From Liolophura sinensis (lineage: Eukaryota; Mollusca; Polyplacophora; Chitonida; Chitonidae): a DNA stretch of 64,000 nucleotides. Within the stretch, counting starts at the first letter, position 1. Every line of letters starts with the position of its first letter. A program made the translations under genes and the position numbers. The stretch covers positions 27,445,265 through 27,509,264 of the forward strand of contig NC_088303.1 in the NCBI RefSeq assembly GCF_032854445.1. Reading direction: 5' to 3'. The notes beneath the pieces were generated by a model. The model was not told the DNA's origin, searched no databases, and saw only the letters and a program-made list of their open reading frames with translations. Of the stretch, positions 46,301-58,100 are shown in pieces.

Positions 46301-49300
46301 GTGTTTGTGTAAAAATAACATGGTGATCAAACATCTTTCCCATAGTTTTATTGAGTTAAGTAAATTGTTTTGATCAGGAGGTTTGTCAGGTGCCTTGTAC
46401 CAATGGGAGGGAGGTTACCTTCAGCCATGCAGTGAGAACTGGACTGCTAGCTGTTGTACATAATACTGTTTTGCTTATTCTTCCCAGTGCTTTGTTAGAT
46501 GTCAACAAACAGATTGTCCAGCAGAGAGATGAGTTCTATGTGGAAAGTGAAAAACTTCGAAGGAATGCAACCCCAAGGTATGTTTCGTTGCTTACATCAG
46601 CGTGAAACATAAAATGATCACATATTGCTGACTTAAAATCTTTGTATTCTTAGCCTGAACAAACTGTCCATTTGATGCTTTCTTTGTTTATTTATTTGAT
46701 TTGTGATTTACGCCATATTCAAGAATATTTTGCTTATATGACGCCTGCCAGTGATGGGGAAAAAAAACAGGCAGAGCCCCTGGGAAGCCCATGACCAGCC
46801 GCAGGTTGATCTCCCTGCGTACATCCAGAAAGAAAGCCAGCAGGAGCTGGGCTTGAACTCACAGCGACCACATTGATGAGAGGCTCCTGGGTCATTGTGC
46901 CCAGCTGGGACACTCTTGACTTCAGCCATCACATTTTCTCTGTGTCATGTTTTGATCCGTATATGTATAATCTGTTCATGTATATTGCATTGTATATGAA
47001 ATAAATGTAACTGTAACCTAGGGCAACAGTCTCATCATCAACCTTGTATGGGAGCAGTATGATCTGGAGTTAATCCAGTCCTGCATCATATCACAGACAC
47101 CAAGAATGATACCACATGATGATTGTAGCATCTTTAATACCCCTCCTCATTTTAAGTGTGAACATTTCATTTCATCAAAACCTATTCTTGAATATGGTAT
47201 AATATTTCAGCCAACTAACAGGCAACCTTCACCTGTACTGAATATTGGTAATATTTAAATTTCTATTGTGTTTGCAGACAGCCAGTTTGCTGAGACGATT
47301 TAATCATCATTTTTTGTTTCACCTGTATTCTGTATTCCTGTAGGCCTGACTGGGACAGGTGTGCTGACTATGTGCAAGGTGGTGTGATGAGGTGGAAGGA
47401 ATTATCTGAGGGCAAAACTAGTAATGAGTTGGTAGACGTCCTGCTCCAAGAGATGGCTTCAGGGGGTGTGGGCGATGGGGGCGGAGCTGAATACTTTGAT
47501 GGACAGGTATGCAAATGAAATCTTGACTGACAATTTTCCACATTCATGACATCAGTGATGAAAAAATGCATAAAGTTATGTCTTAGGATGTTATTAAAGA
47601 ATGCTTGTCAAACATCCAATTTTGAAAGGATGAAAACAGCATACATTGTCCCCAACATTTAGTAGCATATTCCTTTTGCAGATGGCTAGGATTGCACTTT
47701 TTAGTCAGTAACATACATCCATTCTGGCTGTAGTGATCATTTTCTGGCTGAGAATTTTGTAAGCATTAATATGTAAAGGTTCACTGTTGCAGCTCTTACA
47801 TTTACCTATACGTCGTAAGGTCTGTTAGCAGTCTTTGGATGGTCGTGACAGGGTTTCCCTCGGCTATATCCGGTTTCCTCCGACCACCCACCATAATGCT
47901 GGCCGTCATTGTATAAGCAAAACATTCTAGAGTATGGTGTTAAATACCAAACAAATAAATATATAAATCTTACATTTACAATACTAATTAGTTGAGCATG
48001 ACAAATAGAGACCAACTGACAAACTAGTGAATTAACTGATTCTAGTCCACAGATTGTTCTTTACAAAGTGTATATGCAGTAGTACATCTGCTCAATTGTC
48101 TTATCCAGGGTACAGGACCTGAAGTACCTCCCTACCTGCGTTGTGAAGGTCACGTTAGAAATCGGCGACTTGGAAAGAGAGACTGCGCACTTCTTATCAA
48201 AGATATTTGGAGAGAAAAGTCTGCACAGGATGCTGAGGTGCGGTGTGGTATTGAAAACTGTGTTTCTCAGCTTTTCGTTTATGGGAATAGTGCCTGGCAA
48301 TGTTGTAAATGCTATACTAATGTCCAGCAGAAACATGCTGTTTAGACATAAGTCAGACATGCATATATACATTGACTGTGGGTTTTGACCTGTCCAAATA
48401 TTATGATGCAGGCACTAATTGGAATTAAGATAGGTATCATGAAGACTAGAGTTGAAAGCTTACTCTATATTATATAAGCATATTATACAGAGGCAAAATA
48501 ATGTGTAAGCTCTAAGGAAAATGGCATTGTAACTGTTTTGGTGCTGTTAGATATCATCAGTGCAAAAGCACTATCCTACATTATAAAAGATAACACTATA
48601 AAACTGTTCTACTGGACAATGTATATTATTTACTGACATTGCGGTGACAACTTATCGCCTTCAACAGAGTAAGGTTTTAAACAAAAGAATTCCTATTTAT
48701 ATTGAAGTTACATACAAAAACAAAAAAAGGATTCCTATTTATATTGAAGTTACATACAAAAACAAATGTCAGTAAATAATATACATTGTCCAGTAGAACA
48801 GTTTTATAGTGTTATCTTTTATAGTGTACTATCCTGGATGTCTGAAAATCTACATTCCTACATTATCCTACATGTTCTATGATGTACTCAATGGAGCTTC
48901 CAACCCATTGAGTTCTGAAACCCATGTACATGTAATAGTATAGCATATTCTACATCTTAAGGCGTGGTTCATCTGAGTGGGGTGGAATTAACTGTTAGCC
49001 TATAATATACTATTCACTGAAGCTGTCAAAAAATGTCAAAAGCAATCAGTTGTTATGTGAGATGTATAAACTTCATGTTAAAAACAATTTTTTCAGTATG
49101 TGTGCCACAGTGAAGTTGTCATATCATAAGTTAACTGAGGGCTAATTTTAGGGGCACTTTTTATATTAGCACACAGCTGCCTACTGTCTTTAAATGGTTT
49201 TTTTTCTGATGTGTTGTAGGGTGAAATTGGCTTCTACAATGGGCCAATCATCCCTGGAAGTCAATGCTTATATTAAAGATAACCAAGAACTAATACACTT

Positions 49301-51756
49301 AGTATTAGAAAACTAGACAAAGCATGATGCAATTCTATTTGTATTAGTGGTTCAAATGTATATTATATATGTCCATTATGCCAGAGTCCTGATGGGAAGA
49401 GATCAAGCCTGGCTGAGTTCTTATACACATACCTGACGAGGAAGTTTGGCTTGGAGCAGATGGTTGTGGAATGGGGCTACAACCTTCACGATGCTCTTCA
49501 GCGCTACTCTCATGATGAAAGCCTGGGGCTCTTCTGGGGAGTTCTCACTGGGGAGGTACGTTGTTCACAGAACATGTACATGCCACATCCTATACATTAT
49601 GCACAGTCCTTCAAGTTGCAGATAGATAATATTCATGCTGCTTTATAGTATTGTAAGCCAGCCAAATAAACTTCTCAGCAAACTGGTCAGTTTAACTGAA
49701 TTAGGGTTTATATGGTAACTGTTTATGTAAATGCTTAAATAGAAGCAAATTACATGCCCCCAGCACTGTGGATTAAACAGAATTAGGTAAAAAAAAAAAA
49801 TGCAGTGAAAAGATGTTGATTCCAATTTAGTAGATGTCACTGGTCAAGAAATACTGAAAATGCTGTGTTGTCATTACATTTAACATACAATAACATTGAA
49901 ACAATGGACTGTGAAAGGCTCTACCATGTGCAGGATGATGGGTGCATAGAATATGATAATATCAGTGACTGACACAACTACATAACAAACAGAGGCGTAT
50001 AGTTATTTGCTTTCTATTCCTAATCAAGTTAAAATGTGGTCATGTTAAGAAAAGTTAAGAAATCATTTGGTGAAATATTGGTTATTTGGGTTGTTGTGTG
50101 GCAGTTAGGATGTGGTAAAACAGTGGTAATACTGATTTTAAAATTCTAAATGAATTAGCCCATTAATTTAGCCTGAATATTTAACCATGTGTTTATTAAA
50201 TGTTATTCTGGGTTTCCTCCATACTGTCCTGCTGTCTGCCGTCATATGAGTGAAATATTCTTGAGTATGGCGTAAAACACCAATCAAATAAATAAGTAAA
50301 ATAAATAATTAAATGTTATGAGCTAAGAAGTCTGCTTTGCCCCTGTTAGGTACAATACTAGTCCAGATCAATGATAAGAAATGAGTGTCCGTAATATTTC
50401 CTACCTCTGATCATTGCATACCTTGAAATATTCTCACTACCCTATCCAATCCTCATGTGTATATCTATATTCAAGTTTGTGCACTTTGTGTGAACCAAAT
50501 GTTTAATGGGCAGCAGTGAACAGGACAGAACCATGGAAGCTTATGGTTGAAGGTACAGAGTTTGTGATTAGCACCTGCTTTCCTTTCGTACCGATACTTC
50601 GTACGTATGTCATGATATAAAAAACTTCACTAAGAAGTGTAAAATCTGTCATTGTTAGTTTTGTTGAAATTGAGCAGAGAAATGTTTCATTTATCTTGAT
50701 TTGACAGGTAGATGAGGAGGTTTATCACAGCCAATTGCAGATCATGGCAAACCTTGTCAATCACCTCACCAAGGTGGATGTGGAAAAGGGAAATCCTGGG
50801 AAGCTGAGCAGAGAGGAGTTTCAACAGGTCCTCAAAGAGTTCTTCCCTCAGATACCCGAGGACAGACTCACCAGGCTGATGAAAGCTGTAGACATTGAGC
50901 TCGAAACAAAAGAGGCAGATGAGCTGGAGTATAAAAATCTTTTTATGGAGGCAAGTCCAAGGGTCTGGTTCAAGGGTTTATAACCATTTCACATGTAATC
51001 AGTGATTAAGTCAGATTTTGTAAGAAATTATTTTTATGTACGGTCTACATTCACATATACATGATTGGCCTCATTACTGTGCATGTACCTATGTAAAGTT
51101 GTCATTTATTCTCCATTTTAGGGTGCTGTATTTATGCTGAATAGTGTAAAAAAAAGTATTGGCACATAGAAGACCAAATGATAGCAGTATCATTTATATT
51201 GATTTGACCTTTATACGTGTATCCAGTGAAAGACATATTTAATCCCACTTCTGACATCAAATTTCATGTGATTCCATCAGGATGATGAGGGGAAAACAGG
51301 CCCCTTCCTGGAAGAGGTGAAGAAATACACCGACGACCAAAAAGAAGAATATGTGGACAACATTATAAGTGCTTTGGGAGATGTCACGTAAGGGTTTACC
51401 TTTATGTATCTGTGTTAATTACATGTGGTGTTGTCTTTATTAAGGTTTCAGATGAATATTCTTTAAACTCTTTAAAACTGCTTTAACTCTTTAACCTCCT
51501 TATTGTGGACATTTTGCGAATGATTATCGATTATGCATGCTGTTATCTTTATTACAGCTCTGTGTCCGTTGATGACCTGAAAAAAGCCATAGCTACGACA
51601 GATCCAGAAATTGACCAGAGAAACATGGATAAATACATACTATGGACATTTAAATGTGAACCTGACAAACTGGGATCGGCAGAGCCTTTGAAAATCTCTG
51701 TGGTAAAGGAAAGATTGAAGAAGGGAGACCTCCACAGAATAGGCAAAAGAGCATAA
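40353..51756 (+). CDS. TSNAXIP1: Translin-associated factor X-interacting protein 1, 15 exons, 722 aa
   Basis: CDS exons: 40353-40399, 41491-41608, 41932-42177, 42704-42838, 43491-43560, 44114-44390, 45540-45651, 46139-46200, 46488-46577, 47344-47506, 48109-48237, 49385-49555, 50708-50950, 51281-51387, 51558-51756. The sum is 2169 nt and every junction closes in frame. Exons 3-6 give the TSNAXIP1 N-terminal domain (GELDTWPAHASG, KPRFLEQLETFLKKEL, YLIEDFKTYKPLLAAIKNEY, RYRDECDARKLLVADINDLR). Coiled coil follows to about residue 400 (GDVIPRRDFEALESKYN). The C-terminal part (PDWDRCADYVQGGVMRWKEL, LVDVLLQEMASG, KLSREEFQQVLKEFFP, YKNLFME) also follows the human protein. The family is expressed in testis and ciliated cells. 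Intron 13 is GC-AG (gcaagt donor at 50951); the others are GT-AG. The 47-nt first exon encodes MERQPLALAKLPPIE and is the least certain part. Confidence 0.93.
43246..43508. repeat. 49-bp minisatellite made from the intron 4/exon 5 junction
   Basis: The word ccagcaaatgttagtgacag recurs with exactly 49-bp spacing; its caaatg starts at 43295, 43344, 43393, 43442 and 43491. The last is the real start of TSNAXIP1 exon 5 (QMLVTVSEQ). The four upstream copies carry the acceptor and the first 18 coding bases, then run into aatctgaaattgctcccatt instead of tcagagcag. Copies are nearly identical. Confidence 0.93.
44441..44575. repeat. 34-bp minisatellite, 4 copies
   Basis: The word tgtttca(g/c)tgta recurs at 44456, 44490, 44524 and 44558, with gtgaaggtct before it and acatttgtattcat after it. 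It lies in TSNAXIP1 intron 6. Confidence 0.88.
45720..45908 (-). repeat. interspersed repeat R3, copy 4
   Basis: The reverse complement reads aaataacctaacattttgcc, aagtgcatttttggaggcaa, cctgaaac, agatatcatcatgcc and caaaacacctttctgatatc, as in copies 1 and 5. It lies in TSNAXIP1 intron 7. Confidence 0.6.
46684..46918 (-). repeat. SINE-B, near-full copy
   Basis: It shows tttatttatttgatttgtga, attcaagaatattttgctta, ggcagagcccctgggaagcc, agaaagccagcaggagctgg and gaggctcctgggtcattgtg. Many substitutions make it old. It lies in TSNAXIP1 intron 9. Confidence 0.8.
47820..47970 (+). repeat. SINE-B 3' half
   Basis: It shows ggatggtcgtgac, ccaccataatgctggccgtc, attgtataagcaaaacattc, agagtatggtgttaaata and accaaacaaataaat. 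It lies in TSNAXIP1 intron 10. Confidence 0.75.
48570..48835. mobile_element. fold-back MITE, 250 bp, 63-bp inverted ends, 8-bp target-site duplication
   Basis: Arms 48582-48640 and 48765-48823 are perfect reverse complements over 59 bp (left arm begins tataaaagataacactat). The next four outward bases (acat and, on the other strand, acac) extend the match to 63 bp with one mismatch. The 8-bp direct repeat actatcct flanks the element at 48570-48577 and 48828-48835. The 124-bp loop holds two copies, 42 bp apart (48689 and 48731), of a unit starting attcctatttatattgaag. The 8-bp duplication suits hAT-type elements, although the ends lack a typical hAT terminus. It lies in TSNAXIP1 intron 11 and has no coding capacity. 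Confidence 0.85.
50200..50310 (+). repeat. SINE-B 3' fragment
   Basis: It shows tgggtttcctccatactg, gtcatatgagtgaaatattc, ttgagtatggcgtaaaacac and caatcaaataaataagt. It lies in TSNAXIP1 intron 12. Confidence 0.75.
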
Positions 51757-52122
51757 TCAGGCAGTTCATTATTTTAAAAGCAACCTGTGATTCTTTTTAT
51801 GTTTAAGTTAACTATATTGTAATGTATTTGAAATATTATTTGTCTTTTGAAGAGAATGACTTATAACCCCACACAATTTGTTTTGTGTATTAGCAGCAGA
51901 TAGATTTCTCTCTCTTCTTCCCATCACAGAATTCCTTCATGTACATGCTGCACTTCATGTGGTATAACTGATTTCTTCATGACAATAGCAATCTCTTATT
52001 GCAACTTTTGTGCCTTGCCCGATTCACATCAGTTTCTGGTCATCTTAAACAATGGCTGTGTTTCATGTCAGTGAATATAGTGCCTTAATGGTAAAATATA
52101 CAATCTGGTTAAAGCAAGCTTA

Positions 52123-52128
52123 AATAAA
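52123..52128 (+). promoter_or_regulatory. candidate TSNAXIP1 poly(A) signal
   Basis: The first canonical AATAAA after the stop codon lies 367 bp downstream of it, in taaataaaatcgaag. Whether it is used cannot be told from sequence. Confidence 0.5.
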
Positions 52129-52214
52129 ATCGAAGACATCAGTATTTTATGTAAATGATGTGTTTGGTCATTTCTTTGATTATAGACTGTTAAATCAAAT
52201 AGACTGTGTTACAT

Positions 52215-52385
52215 GTATGTACCCTAAATAACCATTTTGAGGCTTTTTTGTGGTTTGCCTGGAGTTTGGGATGATATTCTGCTGGAAATTGTAAGTTTCA
52301 GCACCAAAAATAATATTTTGTGACATTTATTTGCCTCTCAAAATGCACTTCTTTGGGCGAAATTTTAGGTTATTTAGGGTATATA
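52215..52385 (-). repeat. interspersed repeat R3, copy 5 (best preserved)
   Basis: The reverse complement reads ctaaataacctaaaatttcg, aagtgcattttgagaggcaa, ataaatgtcacaaaatatta, ggtgctgaaacttacaattt and cagaatatcatcccaaa, closely matching copy 1. It lies just past the TSNAXIP1 3' end. Confidence 0.65.
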
Positions 52386-55135
52386 TACACAAATTTACAT
52401 GTAAGTTGTCTTATTTTTTAGTGATGTCTCTGATATTGTTGACATGTGTTAGAACCCAGAGTAAAGGAAATCTGCAGTAAAATAACATCTGCATGTTTTC
52501 AGCACCGAAAGATCAAATCATGATACATTTTCTTCAACACATTATTGAGTAAGCGTTTCCAGTTTTAACCTCCGTGATCCAAATGAGAAGTGGTGTACTA
52601 TTTGGTAATTATAGGTGACTACCGGAGAGAAACCGGTGCACGCAAAAGCGCAGCGGATCCAACGCCTGATCTCATTTGCAGGACTTCTGAGTGTTACATT
52701 AATTCTTGATTTTTGTGGCTGTCTTTAAAGAAAACAACGACAATGTTTGGATTTCGCGATCGTATAAAAACATTGCATCTTTGGTTTTTCATTGTTTTCA
52801 TAGTTGATGTTATTTTTGGTTAATGTAAATTTCCAGAAGTTCGAGTTTTCAGTCGTTGGTCTGCTAATGCTAAATTCTTGATGACCCTTTTCTCACTACA
52901 TCATCAACTATTTTTGTATGATTGGAGAAAAACCGACAAAACCAAATGAAACTGAAACGGCGGTGGAAAATTTCAACTTAAGTAACTTAAATCCAACTTG
53001 TACAGCCTTTTTCATGGGATTTCTTAGGCATTCCTCACCCTACGTCCGCTTCCAACATTAATTTAAGTCATATCCGAGGCCTCATTGGAAAGCTATGTCA
53101 CAAACACCCAACCTGACTCCGGTCACAGAATACTGGCATCGTCAGTTTTGGGTTGAATCTGAGACTACGCTACCAATGCCCCCACCACTCGACAGTCGCA
53201 GTGGGGTGTGGTTTGTTTTACGACAAACTGTGGACCAACATTTACACAACAGTTCACAACTGCGTTACCATGTCACGTGTGTATTTTTTAAGCTTGCCTT
53301 TCAATCCCTAGGTCTCATAAGGTGAGGGTTTAAACCTCGTCTTGGACAAGGAATTTGTAGATTCCCGCCTCTCACTTCTCTGAGCATTGATGACAAAAAG
53401 CAGTCGACGATGCTCGTGTGGCCGTTAGCGCAGCCGAGCTTACATTGAGTCTTCTTCATGCGACTGTGCGTGTATGTACGTCACCTGTAGAAAAGTTTCC
53501 TGAGTATTTTGTTGTTCGTTGATTACCGCCGGCACTCTGGTATTCTCCACCACTAAACTAACCTCCTCCGAATAAGTAAAAAAAATAGTAATATTAAGTA
53601 TGGCGTCAAACAACATTTAGTTGATCTAGTGACAACTAGTATTGACATTATTTTAAACGTACGTGTTCAGCAAGATGCAAGAAGTTGTCTCCCATAACAG
53701 CTGATAGCCTGTTACAGGCATACCTCACTGATAACGAAGGTGATGTTATGTTTTGCGTACAACAAGGACAAAAAGAAAACAATCAATGTTTGTTATGTGG
53801 TTTTAATTGTGTTTAAACAACCTATAATATTCAAAGAACCTATAATATACATATTTATGCAAACAGGCATTTTTTACTGGATGAATCAAGAAGGGAAAAT
53901 AATAAAACACAACGAATCCCACAGCATACGAAAAACACACATAAAAGTATTAGAGATCTTTGTTTCATGCAAGTGTTGTTTTTGTTTTGTTTTTTAAGGA
54001 ATCAAACACTTTGGGTATATCGTTACCTTTGTTTGCACATATTTTTTTAATCAAATAGCAAAATAAGTAATTAAATATATTGTATAATGGTAAATGTGAT
54101 TTACAAATATTTATCTGGATTTTGTAGTTATGTGGTGTAGAATATAGAATAATTTTTTGTTACTGAATAATTATGATCTTATTATTTCTGAGATACAGGT
54201 ATAACACTGCAAGTGTACTGATACTCTAATGCGCATGTCAGATCAATCTCCCATTGTAATCTTGGACCATCGAGTGTTGTACATCAGCGGCTCTGTCCAC
54301 GACACAGCGACCTACTCCATCTCAGTGACCTTGAAGCTCAACTTCAATTTCGCTCAACACAAGGACCCCATGTTGGATTGCTGTGTGATAGTTACGCACG
54401 ATTCCCATGGTGGACGTATGTTTACCCATGGGCTCCCAGGCTAGTACTCTGTCCGGGTGGAACCTTATGTTAACACACCACCGCCATGGTGAAACCTCAT
54501 CTCTTGTTCACATACCCTGTCCACAGCCTAGCTTGTCTCTCCCGATCTCTGCACTCTATCACCCAAGATGAAATTTTGTGCTAACACACCACCTGTTAAT
54601 GGTAGAATATTTATTTCGTGTTAATATAGGATATGCACGATTGCATCTCATGTCGTGTTCTCATACCCTACCCACGGTGACATCTTTTCCGCTGTTAAAA
54701 CTCCACTGTCCTTTTTGTGAACAATGACTTGTAATCTTTCCAAGCCTGGAGACTGAATGAACCAAAGCAGATTCAGTATCGCTCCATGGCAGCCAGTTGC
54801 TGGATTCCGTCAGCCTCGTTTTGATGTACAACACCGTCATCTCCCAGGCTTAGATATATCTGACTTCTATAAGCTAATGCCGATATTATTTGAAACTACA
54901 TGTTTTTCTCTGTAAATATCGATTAATCATGTGACCGTTAGTCTATTAATAACAAGTTACATTCAACACTGAACATATTTTTAGGTACAACCATTAGAGG
55001 AGACAACGTTGGTAATTAGGCCACGGTGGGAATTTACGTGAGAGTTTAGGACGTTTCAAGTCTTTCCAGTAAGATCAGAGAAAGGAATTTATAGGAGTGT
55101 CAAGGAGAGTTAAGAAATGAAAAATGTATAGAGAG
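52386..55135. other. intergenic stretch between TSNAXIP1 and the lactamase-like gene
   Basis: Apart from a SINE-like stretch near 53.3-53.6 kb I see no gene. Short open frames at 53,095, 53,740 and 54,229 have no recognisable motif. The last few hundred bases should include the 3' UTR of the minus-strand lactamase-like gene. Confidence 0.45.
53310..53620 (+). repeat. SINE-like repeat (SINE-C)
   Basis: It contains a B-box-like gagggtttaaacctcg, then gtggccgttagcgcag, then taccgccggcactctggtat and ctccaccactaaactaacct, and ends aatattaagtatggcgtcaa. The last part parallels the SINE-B end (gaaatattcttgagtatggcgtaa). The head is poorly preserved, so family placement is uncertain. Confidence 0.4.
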
Positions 55136-58100
55136 TCACAATCGATGTGAAATGAAATTGAGGCAAGCAGTTAGAGCTAGAACTAAAAATGGAATAGTGA
55201 CAGCTGAGGCTCCACTGCACTCTTCATAATGAGATTCTTGGACGTCTTTAAAGGCTTGCTTCAAAACAAAGTCCCTTCGGAAGATCGGCGTCAGCGTGCG
55301 ATCAAAGCTTGGAATGGCGATTCCGCTGATCCTATCCTCATCTTCTTCGTCGTCTTCATTATCCTCACTCTCCTCACTCTCTTCCTCGCTTCCACCGTCC
55401 TCAGCTTGAGGTTCATTCTCTTTCCTCTGAGCTCGCTCCGCCTCGCGTTCTTGTTTGGTGCTGTTGAAAGAAACGAGGATTGGTCCCCAGCGTATGTATT
55501 CATCCGCGCGCGTGGTGAACCAAAGAGGGCCGGTTTTTGCGTCGAGATAAAATTCATCCAGTTTTTGCGTGGGGAAAAGTCGGTACATTCCTTGTTCCCC
55601 ATAGTCAAGGTTTAGAGCGTTTCTTGTGTCATTGCTGACAGAGATTTCAAGTCTGCCATACAGACCGTTCCCGTAGCTACCAGCGTACGACTGTAGCGGT
55701 CGGTGAGGACTGATGTCTGTGCGGAGGTACGTCCGTCGGTAGGAGCTACGCGGTTTGGGCATGGCGTTCACCATCTCGTCCACAGTACTGCAAACCCGAG
55801 GTACATCCACCCACGGCTCTCCGTCCAGCAGAATGTCGAGGGCATAAACGCTGATGAGGGATTTTATGGCATCCGCTTTGTTTCCGGTCTGACCGGTGAA
55901 CGAAGTGAAAACGCCAACGCGTCGAGAAGGTATCATGGTCAGCTGAGACTCGTACCCAAGCCATGACCCTCTTTTGGACACTGTCTTGTAACCTGGTCAA
56001 GAGATAGGAAGATGTTACAAGTCAGTGTAAGACCAAATCAGCCATTAACACCATGGCCTGCCGCCCGGATTATGAAAATAATACAGTAGACGACAGCATA
56101 GATGGTAAACCCAGAGCAGCAACAACAGTGTGATAGTTGATAAATGGCCACACGTAACTGGTAAAAACCCACGCAGTGCCTCTGGATCTATTTAACAGAG
56201 AAATGTTTGTCTTTCCATTCATCAGCCTTAAGGATACTGCATATTTGTAAGCCTATATTATTTGTGAAATAAAATCATTCATTTATCATGATATTCCATA
56301 CGTTCCTAAACTGTAATGCTTCAAACTTTTCACATGTTTGCAAGGCGCTTATTCAAGCAATTTCTGAGGCCATTATTCTGTGTAAAGTGACAAAATTATA
56401 CTTTTATGTGAAGCCCTGACATTGGCCAATCCAACCAATGTAGTTTTGCCTCCAAAATTAAAAGCATGCATAAATTACTCTGAAAGTTGCTCTTTCATAT
56501 GCGAAAAGGTTGCGGAGTTGAATGTACAAAAGAATTCTCACGCCACTCAGGAATTACTGGGTCAGTAAACCTAATTCTACATCTGCTTCTTTTTTAGAGA
56601 ACATCCAGGAAGTTCAATCCTTTCAATATTCAACTGATACTTACACCATATTTAATAATTTGTCATTCATGGTTGAAGACAACGAGACGAGTTCGGGAGA
56701 AACCAGACCACCAAGCCTTAATAAACAAACTGACGAATGTATAAATGTGCAATGTGTTTGTCCAGAAAGGACATCAGAACTATGTAGGGGTTCAGGAAAA
56801 AGTAAACCTGTAATATACTTTGCTTCAAGTTAAGTTTGGTCTATAAAAAATCACTTTTCGAAGCACAGAAAGGCTTGAAAATGATACCTTTGATGCTAAC
56901 GCTTACATTTTTTCTCAAAAAAAAACCGTTAAAGACCCTACAATGTGGATAAATCAATCGGAAGCAAGGCCATATACAATGTGGTTAAATCATTCTGGAG
57001 CAAGCAAATTGTGTCCCTTGGAAAAGTTAAAAATTTGCAGGAATAAAAAAATGGAATGCTTGGCGTAACTTGGCAAAACAACGGCTGTGTAGGCTCACCT
57101 CTGTAAGACCCCAGTGTCCACCCTAACCCCGCGCGGTTTTCACTGTATGATACGGTTGTGCCTGGTTGGTTGAAATCGTCAGATCGAACGTCGTTGGACT
57201 TATCCAATATGGTGACAGGTTCGAAGAGCTCTGCTAGAATGTCTTTTCGAACGACGGTGTGGCCTCGAAGGTTTTTGCCGTCTTTTAGGAGGAAATCGAT
57301 CCACTTGCTCATGTCGTAAGCGGTGGAACAGAGAGACCCGGCAGAACCGGCAAGGTTGATGGAGCTGTAAGAAAATACATTGTTCATGTTCACAAATATA
57401 TGTCCTTACATGGTTAACACATTGGTAGCGTTCACTGTCATTAGTTTTTTTATTACTTGTTTACCGATTTCAGTCTGAACCGAAAGGAATGGATCATTCA
57501 CAGAATGTAATAAATTGCTTCGAAATGCTTAACTCTTCTAGACCACTGACTTCTAAAATACTGCAATTAACATCATTCCATTAATTTTATTTTACCTTCC
57601 CCTGGACTCTGCCCGGCTTCTTCACACAAAATACAGGCTGCCATCGAATAAGGGAAATAATCTTGAGTACGGTGTAAAACATCAGTCAAACAAATAATTT
57701 TTTTTTTAAATCTCACTCAACCGACACTTTCCACTATTTATTTCTGTAACCTTTCATTCTTACATAATCCTTTGGGAGCTCGTGTTATAAGTTGCTCCGG
57801 AAATGGGTGGGATCATCGACTTGGAAACCCCTTTCAACTTAGGCTGTTTAGATCACGTGCTCAGCAAGCCGCCATCCCTCGATACACAGATCGCACATTC
57901 CACACTTGGCTGAAGGATACTTATACATCGGGCCACCGTTTCAAATCTTCTATGTGTACGTTGTATGACGTAGTCATAACTTATTTTATTAAGTTAGTTA
58001 TCTGATTGTTGATAACTTTACGATCAACGTTCCTAATGTAAGTTAGAATTTTAACCCAATGAATTGTTTGAAAGGTAAGTATAACTTATGTCTAAAACAT

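Noticed and set aside
53095-54444. Short frames between TSNAXIP1 and the lactamase-like gene
   Set aside because: All are under 90 aa, without domains or supporting splice sites, and partly overlap SINE-like sequence.
56522-56833. 103-aa plus-strand frame as a gene
   Set aside because: It lies in an intron of the lactamase-like gene and shows no motif or similarity.
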